NCBI RefSeq assembly: GCF_031458075.1
Contig: NZ_JAVDXT010000002.1
Location: 1,302,001 to 1,366,000, forward strand
DNA: 64,000 nucleotides
Source: Rhodoferax_B ferrireducens_A
GTDB lineage: Bacteria > Pseudomonadota > Gammaproteobacteria > Burkholderiales > Burkholderiaceae_C
Direction: 5' to 3'
In this document: piece by piece, positions 24,528 through 32,391 of the stretch
Position numbering within the stretch: the stretch's first letter is position 1
Layout of the letters: every line of letters begins with the position of its first letter
Translations under genes and position numbers: made by a program
Notes under the pieces: model-generated
Databases searched by the model: none
What the model was told of the DNA's origin: nothing
What the model saw: the letters and a program-made list of their open reading frames with translations, nothing else

Positions 24528-25742
24528 TCAGGTTTTGGATTGGATGAATTGTCGGATGCGTTGGGCGGCCTCGGCGCACTCGGCGGTCTCGGCTACCAGG
24601 GCCATGCGGATACGCTGGCGGCCGGGGTTCTGGCCGTTGGCTTCGCGTGCCAGGTAGCTGCCAGGCAGCACCGTCACATTGTAGGCAGCCAGCAGGTCGC
24701 GGGCGAAGGCCACATCGCTGTCCAGGCCGTCGACCACGGCGGGGCCGGGCACCTGGGCCCAGAGGTAAAAGCCGGCGTCGGGCAGGGCCACGTCCATCAC
24801 CTCGGCCAAGATAGGTGTGACCTGGGCGAACTTGCTGCGATACAGCGCGCGGTTTTCCACCACATGGGCTTCGTCGTTCCAGGCGGCGATGCTGGCGCTT
24901 TGCACCACCGGGCTCATGGCGCTACCGTGGTAGGTGCGGTAGAGCAAAAACGGCTTGATCAGCGCCGCGTCGCCGGCCACAAAGCCGCTGCGCAAGCCCG
25001 GCACATTGCTGCGCTTGGACAGGCTGGTGAAGGCGATCAGGTTCTTGAAATCTGCGCGGCCCAGCTTGGCCGCGGCCTCCAGGCCGCCCAGCGGAGCTTC
25101 GTCGCGGAAGTAGATTTCGCTATAGCACTCGTCGGAGGCGATGACAAAACCGTGCTGGTCGCTCAGGTCAAACAGCTTTTGCCATTCGCTCAGCGGCATC
25201 ACCGCGCCCGTGGGGTTGCCGGGCGAGCAGACGAACAGCAGCTGGGTGCGCGCCCAGACCTCAGTGGGCACGCTGTCCCAGTCGACAGCAAAGTTGCGCG
25301 CTGGGTCGCTGGGCGCGTAGTAGGGCGTGGCGCCGCCCAGCAGGGCCGCGCCTTCGTAGATTTGGTAGAACGGGTTCGGGCAGACCACGGTGGCTTGCGG
25401 CTGGGTCGGGTCGATCACGGTCTGGGCAAAGGCAAACAGCGCTTCACGCGAGCCGTTCACCGGCAGCACCTGGGTGGCCGGGTTCAGCGCCAGGCCGTAG
25501 CGGCGCTGGATCCACTGGGCCATCGCGCTGCGCAAAGCCGGGTCGCCGCCGGTGGCCGGGTAGCCGGACAGGCCTTTGATGCCGGCCAGCATGGCCGTTT
25601 CAATGAAGGCAGGTGTCGCATGCTTGGGCTCGCCAATGCCCAGACTGATGGGGCGGTAGGCGGGGTTGGGGGTGACGCTGGCAAAGAGTTGCTTGAGCCG
25701 CTCAAACGGGTAGGGCTGGAGTTTGGTGAGCAGGGGATTCAT
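24528..25742 (-). CDS. dapC: Succinyldiaminopimelate transaminase
   Basis: 404 residues. Fold-type I PLP aminotransferase: ISLGIGEPKHATPAFIETAM, LPVNGSREALFAFAQ, VCPNPFYQIYEGAAL, FVCSPGNPTGAVMPL, SDECYSEIYF, and FTSLSKRSNVPGLRSGFVAG, where the Lys of SLSKRS carries the PLP. It transfers an amino group from glutamate to N-succinyl-2-amino-6-oxopimelate. The assignment to DapC rather than another class I transaminase rests on position next to dapD and dapE. It is the first gene of the operon. Confidence 0.93.
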   Translation of the reverse strand: MNPLLTKLQPYPFERLKQLFASVTPNPAYRPISLGIGEPKHATPAFIETAMLAGIKGLSGYPATGGDPALRSAMAQWIQRRYGLALNPATQVLPVNGSREALFAFAQTVIDPTQPQATVVCPNPFYQIYEGAALLGGATPYYAPSDPARNFAVDWDSVPTEVWARTQLLFVCSPGNPTGAVMPLSEWQKLFDLSDQHGFVIASDECYSEIYFRDEAPLGGLEAAAKLGRADFKNLIAFTSLSKRSNVPGLRSGFVAGDAALIKPFLLYRTYHGSAMSPVVQSASIAAWNDEAHVVENRALYRSKFAQVTPILAEVMDVALPDAGFYLWAQVPGPAVVDGLDSDVAFARDLLAAYNVTVLPGSYLAREANGQNPGRQRIRMALVAETAECAEAAQRIRQFIQSKT

Positions 25743-25812
25743 GGGGGGAGATTATCAGCGCAGCCACTTATGATTCCGGCCAGACGTTTTTTCCAATTTT
25801 GTGGGACCTGAT

Positions 25813-26196
25813 ATGACCGTATTCACCAAAGTCGTGCTCTACACCGGGGCCGATGGCCGCGCCCAGTTCCGTGACGAGGCCGTGGAGTTGCTCGGCGGCA
25901 CGCCCACCTCCCAGCTGTCCACGCTGGAGCCCAGCGGCGGCTACCAGCTGCGCCACAGCCCCGTGGGCTTCCAGAGCAACTTCCATTGCACCACCGACCC
26001 GCAGTGGGTGGTGATTCTGGGCGGGCAGATGGAGATTGGCTTGCAGGGCGGCGTGTCGCGCATCTTCAAGGCCGGCGAGCATTTCTATTCGGCCGATGTG
26101 CTGCCAGCCGGCGCCAGCTTCGACCCGAATGTGCACGGCCACTGGAGCCGGCAAGTGGGTTCCGAGCCGCTGGTCACGATGTTTGTACGGGGCTAG
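25813..26196 (+). CDS. Small cupin-like protein
   Basis: 127 residues from ATG 25813; GTG 25801 is an alternative. A single small beta-barrel is suggested by LEPSGGYQLRHSPVGFQSNFHCTTDPQWVVILGGQMEIG followed by FKAGEHFYSADVLP. Two His residues (RHSP, NFHCT) could bind metal. No partner or substrate can be inferred. The last 23 bp overlap the convergent GNAT-like gene. Confidence 0.75.
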   Translation: MTVFTKVVLYTGADGRAQFRDEAVELLGGTPTSQLSTLEPSGGYQLRHSPVGFQSNFHCTTDPQWVVILGGQMEIGLQGGVSRIFKAGEHFYSADVLPAGASFDPNVHGHWSRQVGSEPLVTMFVRG

Positions 26197-27394
26197 GGTG
26201 TTTCAGCGGGCTGCGCTGGGCTAGATCGTCCATGTAGCCCGCAATCCCCGCGCCTTCGCGCTCCAGAAAGCGCTCCACCGCATCGGCAAACGCCGGATGC
26301 GCCAGCCAGTGGGCGCTGGTGGTCTTGACCGGCAGCAGGGCGCGGGCCATCTTGTGTTCGCCCTGGGCGCCGCCTTCGAAGCGGGCCACGCCGTGTTCTA
26401 TGCACCAGGCCAGCGGCTGGTAGTAGCAGGCCTCGAAATGCAGGCAGTCGACGCGCTCGATCGCGCCCCAGTAGCGGCCGTAAGCCACCAAAGGTTGGGC
26501 ACCATTTAGGCCGTTGGCGCTTGTATCATCTGCACTGATAGCTATCAAACTGGTAGCAATCGGTTGGGTGACGCCCGCACTTTCCCGTTCAGCCACAAAC
26601 AGCAGCCAGTGCTCGGGCATGGTGTCGGCCATGCGCTGGAAGAAGTCGCGGCTCAGGTACGGTGCGTTGCCGTGTTCCAGGTAGGTGCGCTCGTAGCAGC
26701 GGTAGAAGAAATCCCAGTCCTGCGGCGTGATATCGCGGCCCCGGGCCCAGCGGAAGCGGATGCCGGCGTCATGCACCTTACGGCGCTCCTGGCGGATCTT
26801 CTTGCGCTTGTCCTGGGCCATGGAGGCCAGGAAGTCGTCGAAGTCCTGGTAGCCAGAGGCTGTATTCGTCCAATGGAATTGCACCGTGTGGCGCAGCATC
26901 AGGCCGGCTTGGGCGCACGCGTCCACATCCTGCTGGTTGGCAAACAGCACGTGCAGCGACGACAGCTCTTGCTCGTTGCACCAGGCCACCACCGCCTGCA
27001 CCAGCAGTTGGCGCGCCGTAGCATCGCGGGCCAGCAACCGCGCGCCGGGCACGGGGGTGAAGGGTGCGGCGATGATGGCCTTGGGGTAGTAGGGCACGCC
27101 GTGCTGCTGGTAGGCATTGGCCCAGGCCCAGTCGAACACGTATTCGCCGTAGGAATGGGCTTTGAGGTACAGCGCGCAGGCCGCGTGCAAGGCATCGCCT
27201 TGCCACAGCGTGACCAGGCGCAGGGTCCAGCCGGTGGCCGGCGTGGCGCTGCCGCTGAGCTGCATCGCGGCCAGGTATTCGTGGCGCATGAAGGGACTGG
27301 CGTCGGGCTGCTGGGCCAGCAGGCCGTTCCAGGCCTCTGCGCTCAGCTGCAGCGGCGAATCCAGCACCCGGATGACATAATCTGACGCACTCAT
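26174..27394 (-). CDS. GNAT/FemX-like protein, COG3146 (DUF482) family
   Basis: 406 residues from ATG 27394. Family landmarks: SPFMRHEYLAAMQLSGSATPATGW, YLKAHSYGEYVFDWAWANAYQQHGVPYYPK, FHWTNTASGYQDFDDFLASM followed by the basic QDKRKKIRQERRK, YERTYLEHGNAPYLS, and YGRYWGAIERVDCLHFEACYYQP. It resembles FemAB-type acyltransferases sometimes labelled peptidoglycan biosynthesis-like; no reaction is proven. Residues ~278-297, just before VAYGRYWGA, are encoded by an in-frame dispersed repeat. The gene is divergent from nadE, 48 bp apart. Confidence 0.85.
   Translation of the reverse strand: MSASDYVIRVLDSPLQLSAEAWNGLLAQQPDASPFMRHEYLAAMQLSGSATPATGWTLRLVTLWQGDALHAACALYLKAHSYGEYVFDWAWANAYQQHGVPYYPKAIIAAPFTPVPGARLLARDATARQLLVQAVVAWCNEQELSSLHVLFANQQDVDACAQAGLMLRHTVQFHWTNTASGYQDFDDFLASMAQDKRKKIRQERRKVHDAGIRFRWARGRDITPQDWDFFYRCYERTYLEHGNAPYLSRDFFQRMADTMPEHWLLFVAERESAGVTQPIATSLIAISADDTSANGLNGAQPLVAYGRYWGAIERVDCLHFEACYYQPLAWCIEHGVARFEGGAQGEHKMARALLPVKTTSAHWLAHPAFADAVERFLEREGAGIAGYMDDLAQRSPLKHPSPVQTS
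26504..26562 (-). repeat. Dispersed palindromic repeat inserted in frame in the GNAT-like gene
   Basis: Read on the minus strand it has the head ATTGCTACCAGTTTGATAGC, the arm ATCAGTGCAGA, and the second arm AAGCGCCAACGGCCTAAAT. It encodes a Ser/Ala/Asp/Asn-rich loop, residues ~278-297 of the protein. Confidence 0.72.
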
Positions 27395-27442
27395 ATCCCA
27401 CCCTGCAGGCAGCAGCCGGCTGCCCTCGTATTTTTTGTTTCC

Positions 27443-29107
27443 ATGACTCTCAAACTCTGTGTTGCCCAGCTTAATTTTGTCGTCGGCGACCTGGCCGGCA
27501 ATGCGCAAAAAATCATCGATGCGGCCCGCACCGCCTATGCCGAGGGCGCGCGCCTGGTGTTGACACCCGAGCTGTCGATTTGCGGCTATGCGGCCGAAGA
27601 CCTGTTCCTGCGTCCGGCCTTCACCGCTGCTTGCGATGATGCCGTGAAAACAGTGGCCCGCGAACTCGCCGGGTTAAACGGCCTGTGCGTCGTGGTCGGC
27701 CACCCCAGCGGCGGCGACGACCGCACCAAATCCGTGGCTGTGCAGCGCCGCTTCAATGCGGCCAGCGTGCTGCGCGAAGGCCAGGTGCTGGCTACCTATG
27801 CCAAGCGCGAGCTGCCAAATTACCAGGTGTTCGACGAACGCCGCTACTTCACGCCCGGGCATGGCGTCTGCGTGTTCGAGGTGGAAGGCGTGAAGGTCGG
27901 CCTGCTGATCTGCGAAGACGCCTGGTTCGACGAGCCCGCCGCGCTGGCCAAGCAGGCCGGGGCCGAGCTGCTGGCGGTCATCAACGCCTCCCCCTTCCAT
28001 GTGGGCAAGGGCGGCGAGCGGGTGCTGCGCATGGCCGACCGGGCCCGTGCTACCGCCCTGCCCCTGGTCTACGCACACATCGTGGGCGGGCAGGACGAGG
28101 TGGTGTTCGACGGCAATTCCTTCTGCGTGGATGCCGACGGCACGCTCAGCGGCCATGCCCCGGCATTCAAGGAAAATCTGTTCTATGTGCAGGCAGTACC
28201 TGCGCAAGAAGCTATCAAATTGGAAGCAAACATCGTCCCCGAGCGCAGCCTGCAGGCCGACTTGTGGGACGCGCTGGTGCTGGGCCTGCGCGACTACGTG
28301 GGCAAGAACCGCTTCCCCGGCGTGCTGCTGGGGCTGTCGGGTGGCATCGACTCGGCCTTGGTGCTGGCGATTGCGGTGGACGCGCTGGGCAAGGACCGCG
28401 TCCGCACGGTTATGATGCCGTCGCCCTATACCGCCGATATTTCCTGGATCGACGCCCGCGATATGGCGAACCGGCTGGGCGTGGTCTACAACGAAATCTC
28501 CATCCTGCCGGAATTCGACGCCTTCAAGGCGTCGCTGGCGCCGCATTTTGTGGGCCGCGCCGAGGACACCACCGAAGAAAACATCCAGGCCCGCATCCGT
28601 GGCACCCTGCTGATGGCTTTGAGCAACAAGTTCGGCAGCATCGTGGTCACCACCGGCAACAAGAGCGAAATGGCCACCGGCTACTGCACGCTGTACGGCG
28701 ATATGGCCGGCGGCTTTGCGGTGATCAAAGACGTGGCCAAGACCCTGGTGTTCGCGTTGGCGCGCTGGCGCAATGCCAACGACCCGTACGGTACCGGCAG
28801 TAACCCGATCCCCGAGCGCATCATCACCCGGCCGCCCAGCGCCGAGCTGCGCGCCGACCAGACCGACCAGGACAGCCTGCCACCCTACGAGGTGCTGGAT
28901 GCGATTCTGGAGCGCTACATGGAGAACGATGAAAGCCTGGAGGCCATCGTCGCCGCCGGCTTCGACCGAGCCGACGTGGAGCGCGTGACCCGCCTGATCA
29001 AAATCAACGAATACAAGCGCCGCCAGTCGCCTGTGGGAATTCGCGTGACCCACCGCAGTTTTGGCAAGGATTGGCGCTATCCTATAACCAGTCATTTTCG
29101 CGCTTAA
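27443..29107 (+). CDS. nadE: Glutamine-dependent NAD+ synthetase
   Basis: 554 residues. N-terminal nitrilase-type glutaminase domain with the Glu-Lys-Cys triad (LTPELSICGY, YAKRELPNYQVFDERRYF, LLICEDAWFDEP). The C-terminal synthetase domain has the pyrophosphate loop GLSGGIDSALVLAIA and TTGNKSEMATGYCTLYGDMAGG. The enzyme amidates deamido-NAD+ using ATP and glutamine-derived ammonia. The linker between domains (residues ~249-264, VQAVPAQEAIKLEAN) is encoded by DNA matching half of the dispersed repeat. The PII gene follows at 18 bp, an order common in beta-proteobacteria. Confidence 0.95.
   Translation: MTLKLCVAQLNFVVGDLAGNAQKIIDAARTAYAEGARLVLTPELSICGYAAEDLFLRPAFTAACDDAVKTVARELAGLNGLCVVVGHPSGGDDRTKSVAVQRRFNAASVLREGQVLATYAKRELPNYQVFDERRYFTPGHGVCVFEVEGVKVGLLICEDAWFDEPAALAKQAGAELLAVINASPFHVGKGGERVLRMADRARATALPLVYAHIVGGQDEVVFDGNSFCVDADGTLSGHAPAFKENLFYVQAVPAQEAIKLEANIVPERSLQADLWDALVLGLRDYVGKNRFPGVLLGLSGGIDSALVLAIAVDALGKDRVRTVMMPSPYTADISWIDARDMANRLGVVYNEISILPEFDAFKASLAPHFVGRAEDTTEENIQARIRGTLLMALSNKFGSIVVTTGNKSEMATGYCTLYGDMAGGFAVIKDVAKTLVFALARWRNANDPYGTGSNPIPERIITRPPSAELRADQTDQDSLPPYEVLDAILERYMENDESLEAIVAAGFDRADVERVTRLIKINEYKRRQSPVGIRVTHRSFGKDWRYPITSHFRA
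28187..28233 (-). repeat. Partial dispersed repeat in the nadE interdomain linker
   Basis: On the minus strand: TTTGCTTCCAATTTGATAGC, then TTCTTGCGCAGG and TGCCTGCAC. The second arm is truncated. The head and first arm match other copies closely. Confidence 0.55.
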
Positions 29108-29125
29108 CCGAGGCTATTTAGCACC

Positions 29126-29464
29126 ATGAAACAAATTACCGCCATCCTCAAACCGTTCAAACTCGAAGAAGTGCGCCAGGCACTGGCCGAATGCGGCGTC
29201 ACCGGCCTGACCGTCACCGAAGTCAAGGGCTTTGGCCGCCAGAAAGGCCATACCGAGCTGTACCGCGGTGCCGAATACGTGGTCGACTTTCTGCCCAAGG
29301 TGAAGGTCGAAGTGGTGGTCAAGGACGATGATGTGGAGCGCTGCATCGACTCCATCGTCCGGGCTGCGCGCACCGGCAAGATCGGCGACGGCAAGATCTT
29401 CGTCACCAGCGTGGAACGCGTGCTGCGCATCCGTACCGGCGAGCAGGACGAAGCCGCGGTGTAA
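29126..29464 (+). CDS. Nitrogen regulatory protein P-II (GlnB/GlnK type)
   Basis: 112 residues, the standard PII length. MKQITAILKPFKLEEVRQAL at the start; the T-loop KGHTELYRGAEYVVDFLPK with Tyr51, the uridylylation site; the B-loop RTGKIGDGKIFV binding ATP. PII is a trimer that senses 2-oxoglutarate, ATP/ADP and, through uridylylation, glutamine, and controls glutamine synthetase adenylylation and NtrB. No amtB is adjacent, which favours GlnB over GlnK, but the two cannot be separated with certainty from this sequence. Confidence 0.95.
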   Translation: MKQITAILKPFKLEEVRQALAECGVTGLTVTEVKGFGRQKGHTELYRGAEYVVDFLPKVKVEVVVKDDDVERCIDSIVRAARTGKIGDGKIFVTSVERVLRIRTGEQDEAAV

Positions 29465-29465
29465 C

Positions 29466-29867
29466 TTAGGTAAGCAGTCGTTTCGCCAGCCCCAGCAGGG
29501 GCATGGCCCAGATGGCCGCAGCCATCAGCAGACTCAGCAGCACGGCCGCGCTGCCCATGTCTTTGGCGCGTTTCGACAGCGCATGCCACTCGGGGCCGAT
29601 GCGGTCGATGGCGGTCTCGATGCCGGTGTTCAGCAGTTCGACCACCAGCACCAGCACCACAGAACCCGCCAGCAAGGCAAACTCCACCCAGTTGTTCGCC
29701 AACCAGAACGCCAGCGGCACCAGCACGATGGCCGCCATGGCTTCCTGGCGAAAGGCGGTTTCGCCCCAGCCGGCGCGCAGCCCGGCCAGGGAGTAGCCGG
29801 CCGCATGCCAGATGCGCTGCAGGCCTTTACGGGATTTTTGCGCCGCGGGTGCTTCCATGGGCCGCAT
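29466..29867 (-). CDS. dgkA: Diacylglycerol kinase
   Basis: 133 residues from ATG 29867, overlapping the stop of the RDD gene by one base (TGATG). Three membrane helices and the catalytic/ATP region VVELLNTGIETAIDRIG, followed by AKDMGSAAVLLSLLMA, define the small prokaryotic enzyme. It phosphorylates diacylglycerol, released when phospholipid head groups are used for periplasmic glucan or LPS modification, back to phosphatidic acid. It is the last gene of a run that starts with the sigma factor at 32087 and is convergent with the PII gene, one base apart. Confidence 0.93.
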   Translation of the reverse strand: MRPMEAPAAQKSRKGLQRIWHAAGYSLAGLRAGWGETAFRQEAMAAIVLVPLAFWLANNWVEFALLAGSVVLVLVVELLNTGIETAIDRIGPEWHALSKRAKDMGSAAVLLSLLMAAAIWAMPLLGLAKRLLT

Positions 29868-30391
29868 CACCGGCTCAGCGGCAAGGAGCCGACCAGGCGG
29901 GTGCCGGCCAGCGCGTCATGCCAGAACTGGCGCTGCGGGTGAAAGCGGCTCAACAAGGCCCAGACCGCTACCCAGCCCAGCAGAATGACCATGGTTTCGC
30001 CCACGGGTAGCGCGAACGGTGCTACGGCCGCCAGCGGCGGCAAGAACCAGATCCAGCTGCAGACATAGCGCAGCAGGGCACGCGGCTGGGAAATGGCCTG
30101 CCCATCCAGGCCCACCACGCGGATATTCCAGGTCTTCATGGCCAGAGTCTGGCCTTTGGACCAAAACCAGGTGAAGTAGATGCCGAAGATGACGAACAGG
30201 AAAGCCTGCAGGCCCAGGCGGTTGTCCATGGCGTTGCGGGTTTGGCTCAGCGTGCCAAACAGGTAGCCGGCTATGAACACCACGCCGAACATCAGCATGC
30301 CTTCGTACAGCCAGCAGGCCATGCGGCGGCGCAGGCTGGGCGCGGTGGGTGCCAGTGGGTCTGGACCCGCCGCTGCAGTCGATACCATCAT
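29867..30391 (-). CDS. RDD family membrane protein
   Basis: 174 residues; ATG 30391 overlaps the upstream stop (ATGATG). The opening R-R-R-M (PSLRRRMACWLYEGMLMFGV) is the RDD signature, followed by helices AYLF/FLFVIFGIYFTWFW, YVCSWIWFLPPLAAVA and MVILLGWVAVWALLSRF. The conserved GQTLAMKTWNIRVV and FWHDALAGTRLV boxes are present. RDD proteins are small inner-membrane proteins of mostly unknown role; some are linked to ion transport. Its link to the sigma-factor genes upstream and dgkA downstream suggests an envelope function. Confidence 0.88.
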   Translation of the reverse strand: MMVSTAAAGPDPLAPTAPSLRRRMACWLYEGMLMFGVVFIAGYLFGTLSQTRNAMDNRLGLQAFLFVIFGIYFTWFWSKGQTLAMKTWNIRVVGLDGQAISQPRALLRYVCSWIWFLPPLAAVAPFALPVGETMVILLGWVAVWALLSRFHPQRQFWHDALAGTRLVGSLPLSR

Positions 30392-31074
30392 GGTGCGTTG
30401 GTAGCGGGAGGATTGGACGCCTGCGGCCGTGCGGCATCCATGCGCTGTACTGGCAGCGGCAGCAGGGTTTTGGGGTTGATCTGGTGCGGCGCCGTGGCGA
30501 TCGACGGGCCCTTGGGCTCGTCCTTGCGTGCGGGCGGCACCGTAGCCAGCTTCTGTTGTGGAACCAGCTTGACGGCGGTAGCCGCACCGGGCAGTTTGTT
30601 GCGCACGTTTTTGGCCAGCTTTTCCTTCTCTTCGGGGTCCAGGGTCTGGTAGGCCTCCCATTTGGCCTGCTTTTCCGTGGGCGCCAGGCGCTTGGTTTCG
30701 GCGAAGTTCAAGCGTGCCTGGCTGCGCTGGGTGGGGCTCAGCGAGCCCCAGTCCAGCATGCGCTCATGCAGCTTGGTTTGCTCGTCGGGCGACATCTTGG
30801 CAAAGTTCAGTGACAAGGCCAGCCATTTGCGCTTTTGGCCGGCGCTGATGTCATTCCAATGGCTGGCTAGTGGCTGCAGCGCGACCTGCTGCGCAGGGGT
30901 GAGCTCTTTCCACAGTGGCTTCTGGTCGGCCGCGCTGGCTTTGGCCAGGGGAATCGATGCTGGTGCCGCCGTTTGCGCCCACGCCGGTGATCCGGCCAAA
31001 GCCAGGCCTACCCAGACCAGGCCTGCCACGGAAGAGGGCGACAGAGAAAAAAAGCGCGTGTGCGATGGCTGCAT
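30388..31074 (-). CDS. DUF3106 exported protein
   Basis: 228 residues with a signal peptide (SVAGLVWVGLALAGSPAWA, then QTAA). The mature region is a helical domain of spaced L/M-S/T-P motifs: KELTPAQQVALQPLA, FAKMSPDEQTKLHERM, GSLSPTQRSQARLNF, KRLAPTEKQAKWEAY, QTLDPEEKEKLAKNV. A Pro/Ala-rich tail follows. This looks like the LTxxQ-type helical hairpins of periplasmic stress and metal sensors (Spy/CpxP/CnrX), although that relation is inferred. It lies 15 bp after DUF3619 and 4-bp-overlaps the RDD gene. Confidence 0.85.
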   Translation of the reverse strand: MQPSHTRFFSLSPSSVAGLVWVGLALAGSPAWAQTAAPASIPLAKASAADQKPLWKELTPAQQVALQPLASHWNDISAGQKRKWLALSLNFAKMSPDEQTKLHERMLDWGSLSPTQRSQARLNFAETKRLAPTEKQAKWEAYQTLDPEEKEKLAKNVRNKLPGAATAVKLVPQQKLATVPPARKDEPKGPSIATAPHQINPKTLLPLPVQRMDAARPQASNPPATNAP

Positions 31075-31089
31075 CCGTAAGGGGCTCGA

Positions 31090-31527
31090 TTATTGGTTGT
31101 TGTCCCGGTTGGACTTGAGAAATTCGACAAAGCCTGGGTCGGTATACGCTGCGGTTGGCAAATCGTCGGACAGCAGGGCGGAATCCACCTCGGCCAGTTC
31201 GTCGGCGCGGTTGTCATCCTGCACTACATAAATGGTCAGCAGTCCGGCCACCAGGGCCACCAGCGGCAGAGCGGACGCAAACCGGTTCCACCAGCTCGGG
31301 CTGTCATTGCCAAAAGTCAGCGCGGCGGCACCGCCCTGGCTGGCTACCACGGTAGCAGTGCGCATGACGACCGCTTTGCGGTGCGCCAAAGCCTGCATGC
31401 GGGCGATGCGCAGCCGCTCGGAAATATCGTGCGGCAGATCGGCCGCGCCTTCGGAAAGCCGGGCCGTGACGCGGCGCGCAAACTGGTCTTCGGGCGACAG
31501 AATTTGGAGTGTGTGCAGCTTTGTCAT
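31090..31527 (-). CDS. DUF3619 single-span membrane protein, candidate anti-sigma factor
   Basis: 145 residues. An N-terminal cytoplasmic part of ~85 residues carries the helix ISERLRIARMQALAHRKA; then one membrane helix (LPLVALVAGLLTIYVV) and an acidic C-terminal tail predicted outside. The start codon overlaps the sigma-factor stop by 4 bp (ATGA). A one-helix membrane protein co-translated with an ECF sigma factor is the usual arrangement for an anti-sigma factor. No known anti-sigma zinc motif (HxxxCxxC) is present, so the role is inferred from position and topology. Confidence 0.82.
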   Translation of the reverse strand: MTKLHTLQILSPEDQFARRVTARLSEGAADLPHDISERLRIARMQALAHRKAVVMRTATVVASQGGAAALTFGNDSPSWWNRFASALPLVALVAGLLTIYVVQDDNRADELAEVDSALLSDDLPTAAYTDPGFVEFLKSNRDNNQ

Positions 31528-32087
31528 AGAAATATTCCCCTGGCTTTGAGCGCTTTGCTAAGTGACTGGACCGCGCGCGAACAGTGCGTTTTGACGCTGC
31601 CTTCCGAGCAGCCCATCGCGCTGGCAGTTTCAGCAACGTCCATCTCCTCCCAGTAACGCATCAAGAACGCTTCTCGTTGACGTGTCGGTAACTCTTGTAT
31701 CTGGGTGTCAATTTCACGCAAAACTTGTGCCCGCCGCGTGGTGTCTTCCGCACTTTCCGTGCGCTCAGAGTCATCTGCAAGCTGAAAGGTTTCCAATAAG
31801 TCGAAATCTCCATCATCGCCAGACTCGAAATCGCTCATATTGGAGAACAAAGCGTTACGGGTTTTTTGGCGCCGGAACCAATCCAGCGTGCAGTTCGACA
31901 GAATGCGCTGGAACAGCATGGGCAGCTCTTCCACCGGCTTGTCGCCATAGTGCTCGGCCAGCTTCATCATGCTGTCTTGCACGATATCGAGCGCCGACTC
32001 CTCATTGCGCACGTGGTAGACCGAGCGTTTGAACGCCCGCTTCTCGACGTTCTTGAGGAAATCAGAAAGTTCGCGTTCAGTAGCCAA
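31524..32087 (-). CDS. ECF-type RNA polymerase sigma factor
   Basis: 187 residues. Region 2: FLKNVEKRAFKRSVYHVRNEESALDIVQDSMMKLAEHYG, with FQRILSNCTLDWFRRQKTRNALFS contacting the -10. An acidic linker (ESGDDGDFDLLETFQLADDSE) leads to region 4: IQELPTRQREAFLMRYWEEMDVAETASAMGCSEGSVKTHCSRAVQSLSKAL. There is no region 1.1 or 3, so it is an ECF sigma factor. It heads a run of tightly spaced genes (DUF3619, DUF3106, RDD, dgkA). The regulon is unknown, and I see no obvious autoregulatory promoter without a consensus to search for. Confidence 0.9.
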   Translation of the reverse strand: MATERELSDFLKNVEKRAFKRSVYHVRNEESALDIVQDSMMKLAEHYGDKPVEELPMLFQRILSNCTLDWFRRQKTRNALFSNMSDFESGDDGDFDLLETFQLADDSERTESAEDTTRRAQVLREIDTQIQELPTRQREAFLMRYWEEMDVAETASAMGCSEGSVKTHCSRAVQSLSKALKARGIFL

Positions 32088-32391
32088 GAGGGTGGGGCCT
32101 GTGGGGGCGGGTCGGTAAAGGAATACGCGTTGTTTTTGGAAAGCCTGCGCCCGGATTTGGGGCGTTTGCGGGCGGATTATGGCACCGCCGGCTGATTTTC
32201 TTGGGTCGTGCGCCAGTTTTCATGCCCGGGAGTGCCATAATCCACGTTGCTAGTCAAAAAGCAAACGGATCATGGTTCGGCGATGCAAGCAGCTCGCCCA
32301 TGGCTTTGGTCTTAAGTTTCGACACAACTCCAAAAGAGTGCGTGAAGAAGCACCCAAGGTATTTCGTTAGAGAAATTCACAAAGGTTCATC
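32088..32391. other. 304-bp divergent region between sigma factor and ilvB
   Basis: It should contain promoters for both genes. A 32-codon frame (32272-32370) precedes ilvB but has no run of Ile, Val or Leu codons, and I see no terminator/antiterminator pair, so no classical attenuator is supported. A purine-rich AGAGAAATTCACAAAGG precedes the ilvB start. Confidence 0.4.

Noticed and set aside
32272..32370. 32-codon frame upstream of ilvB as an attenuator leader peptide
   Set aside because: It has no cluster of Ile/Val/Leu codons and no following terminator/antiterminator hairpins.
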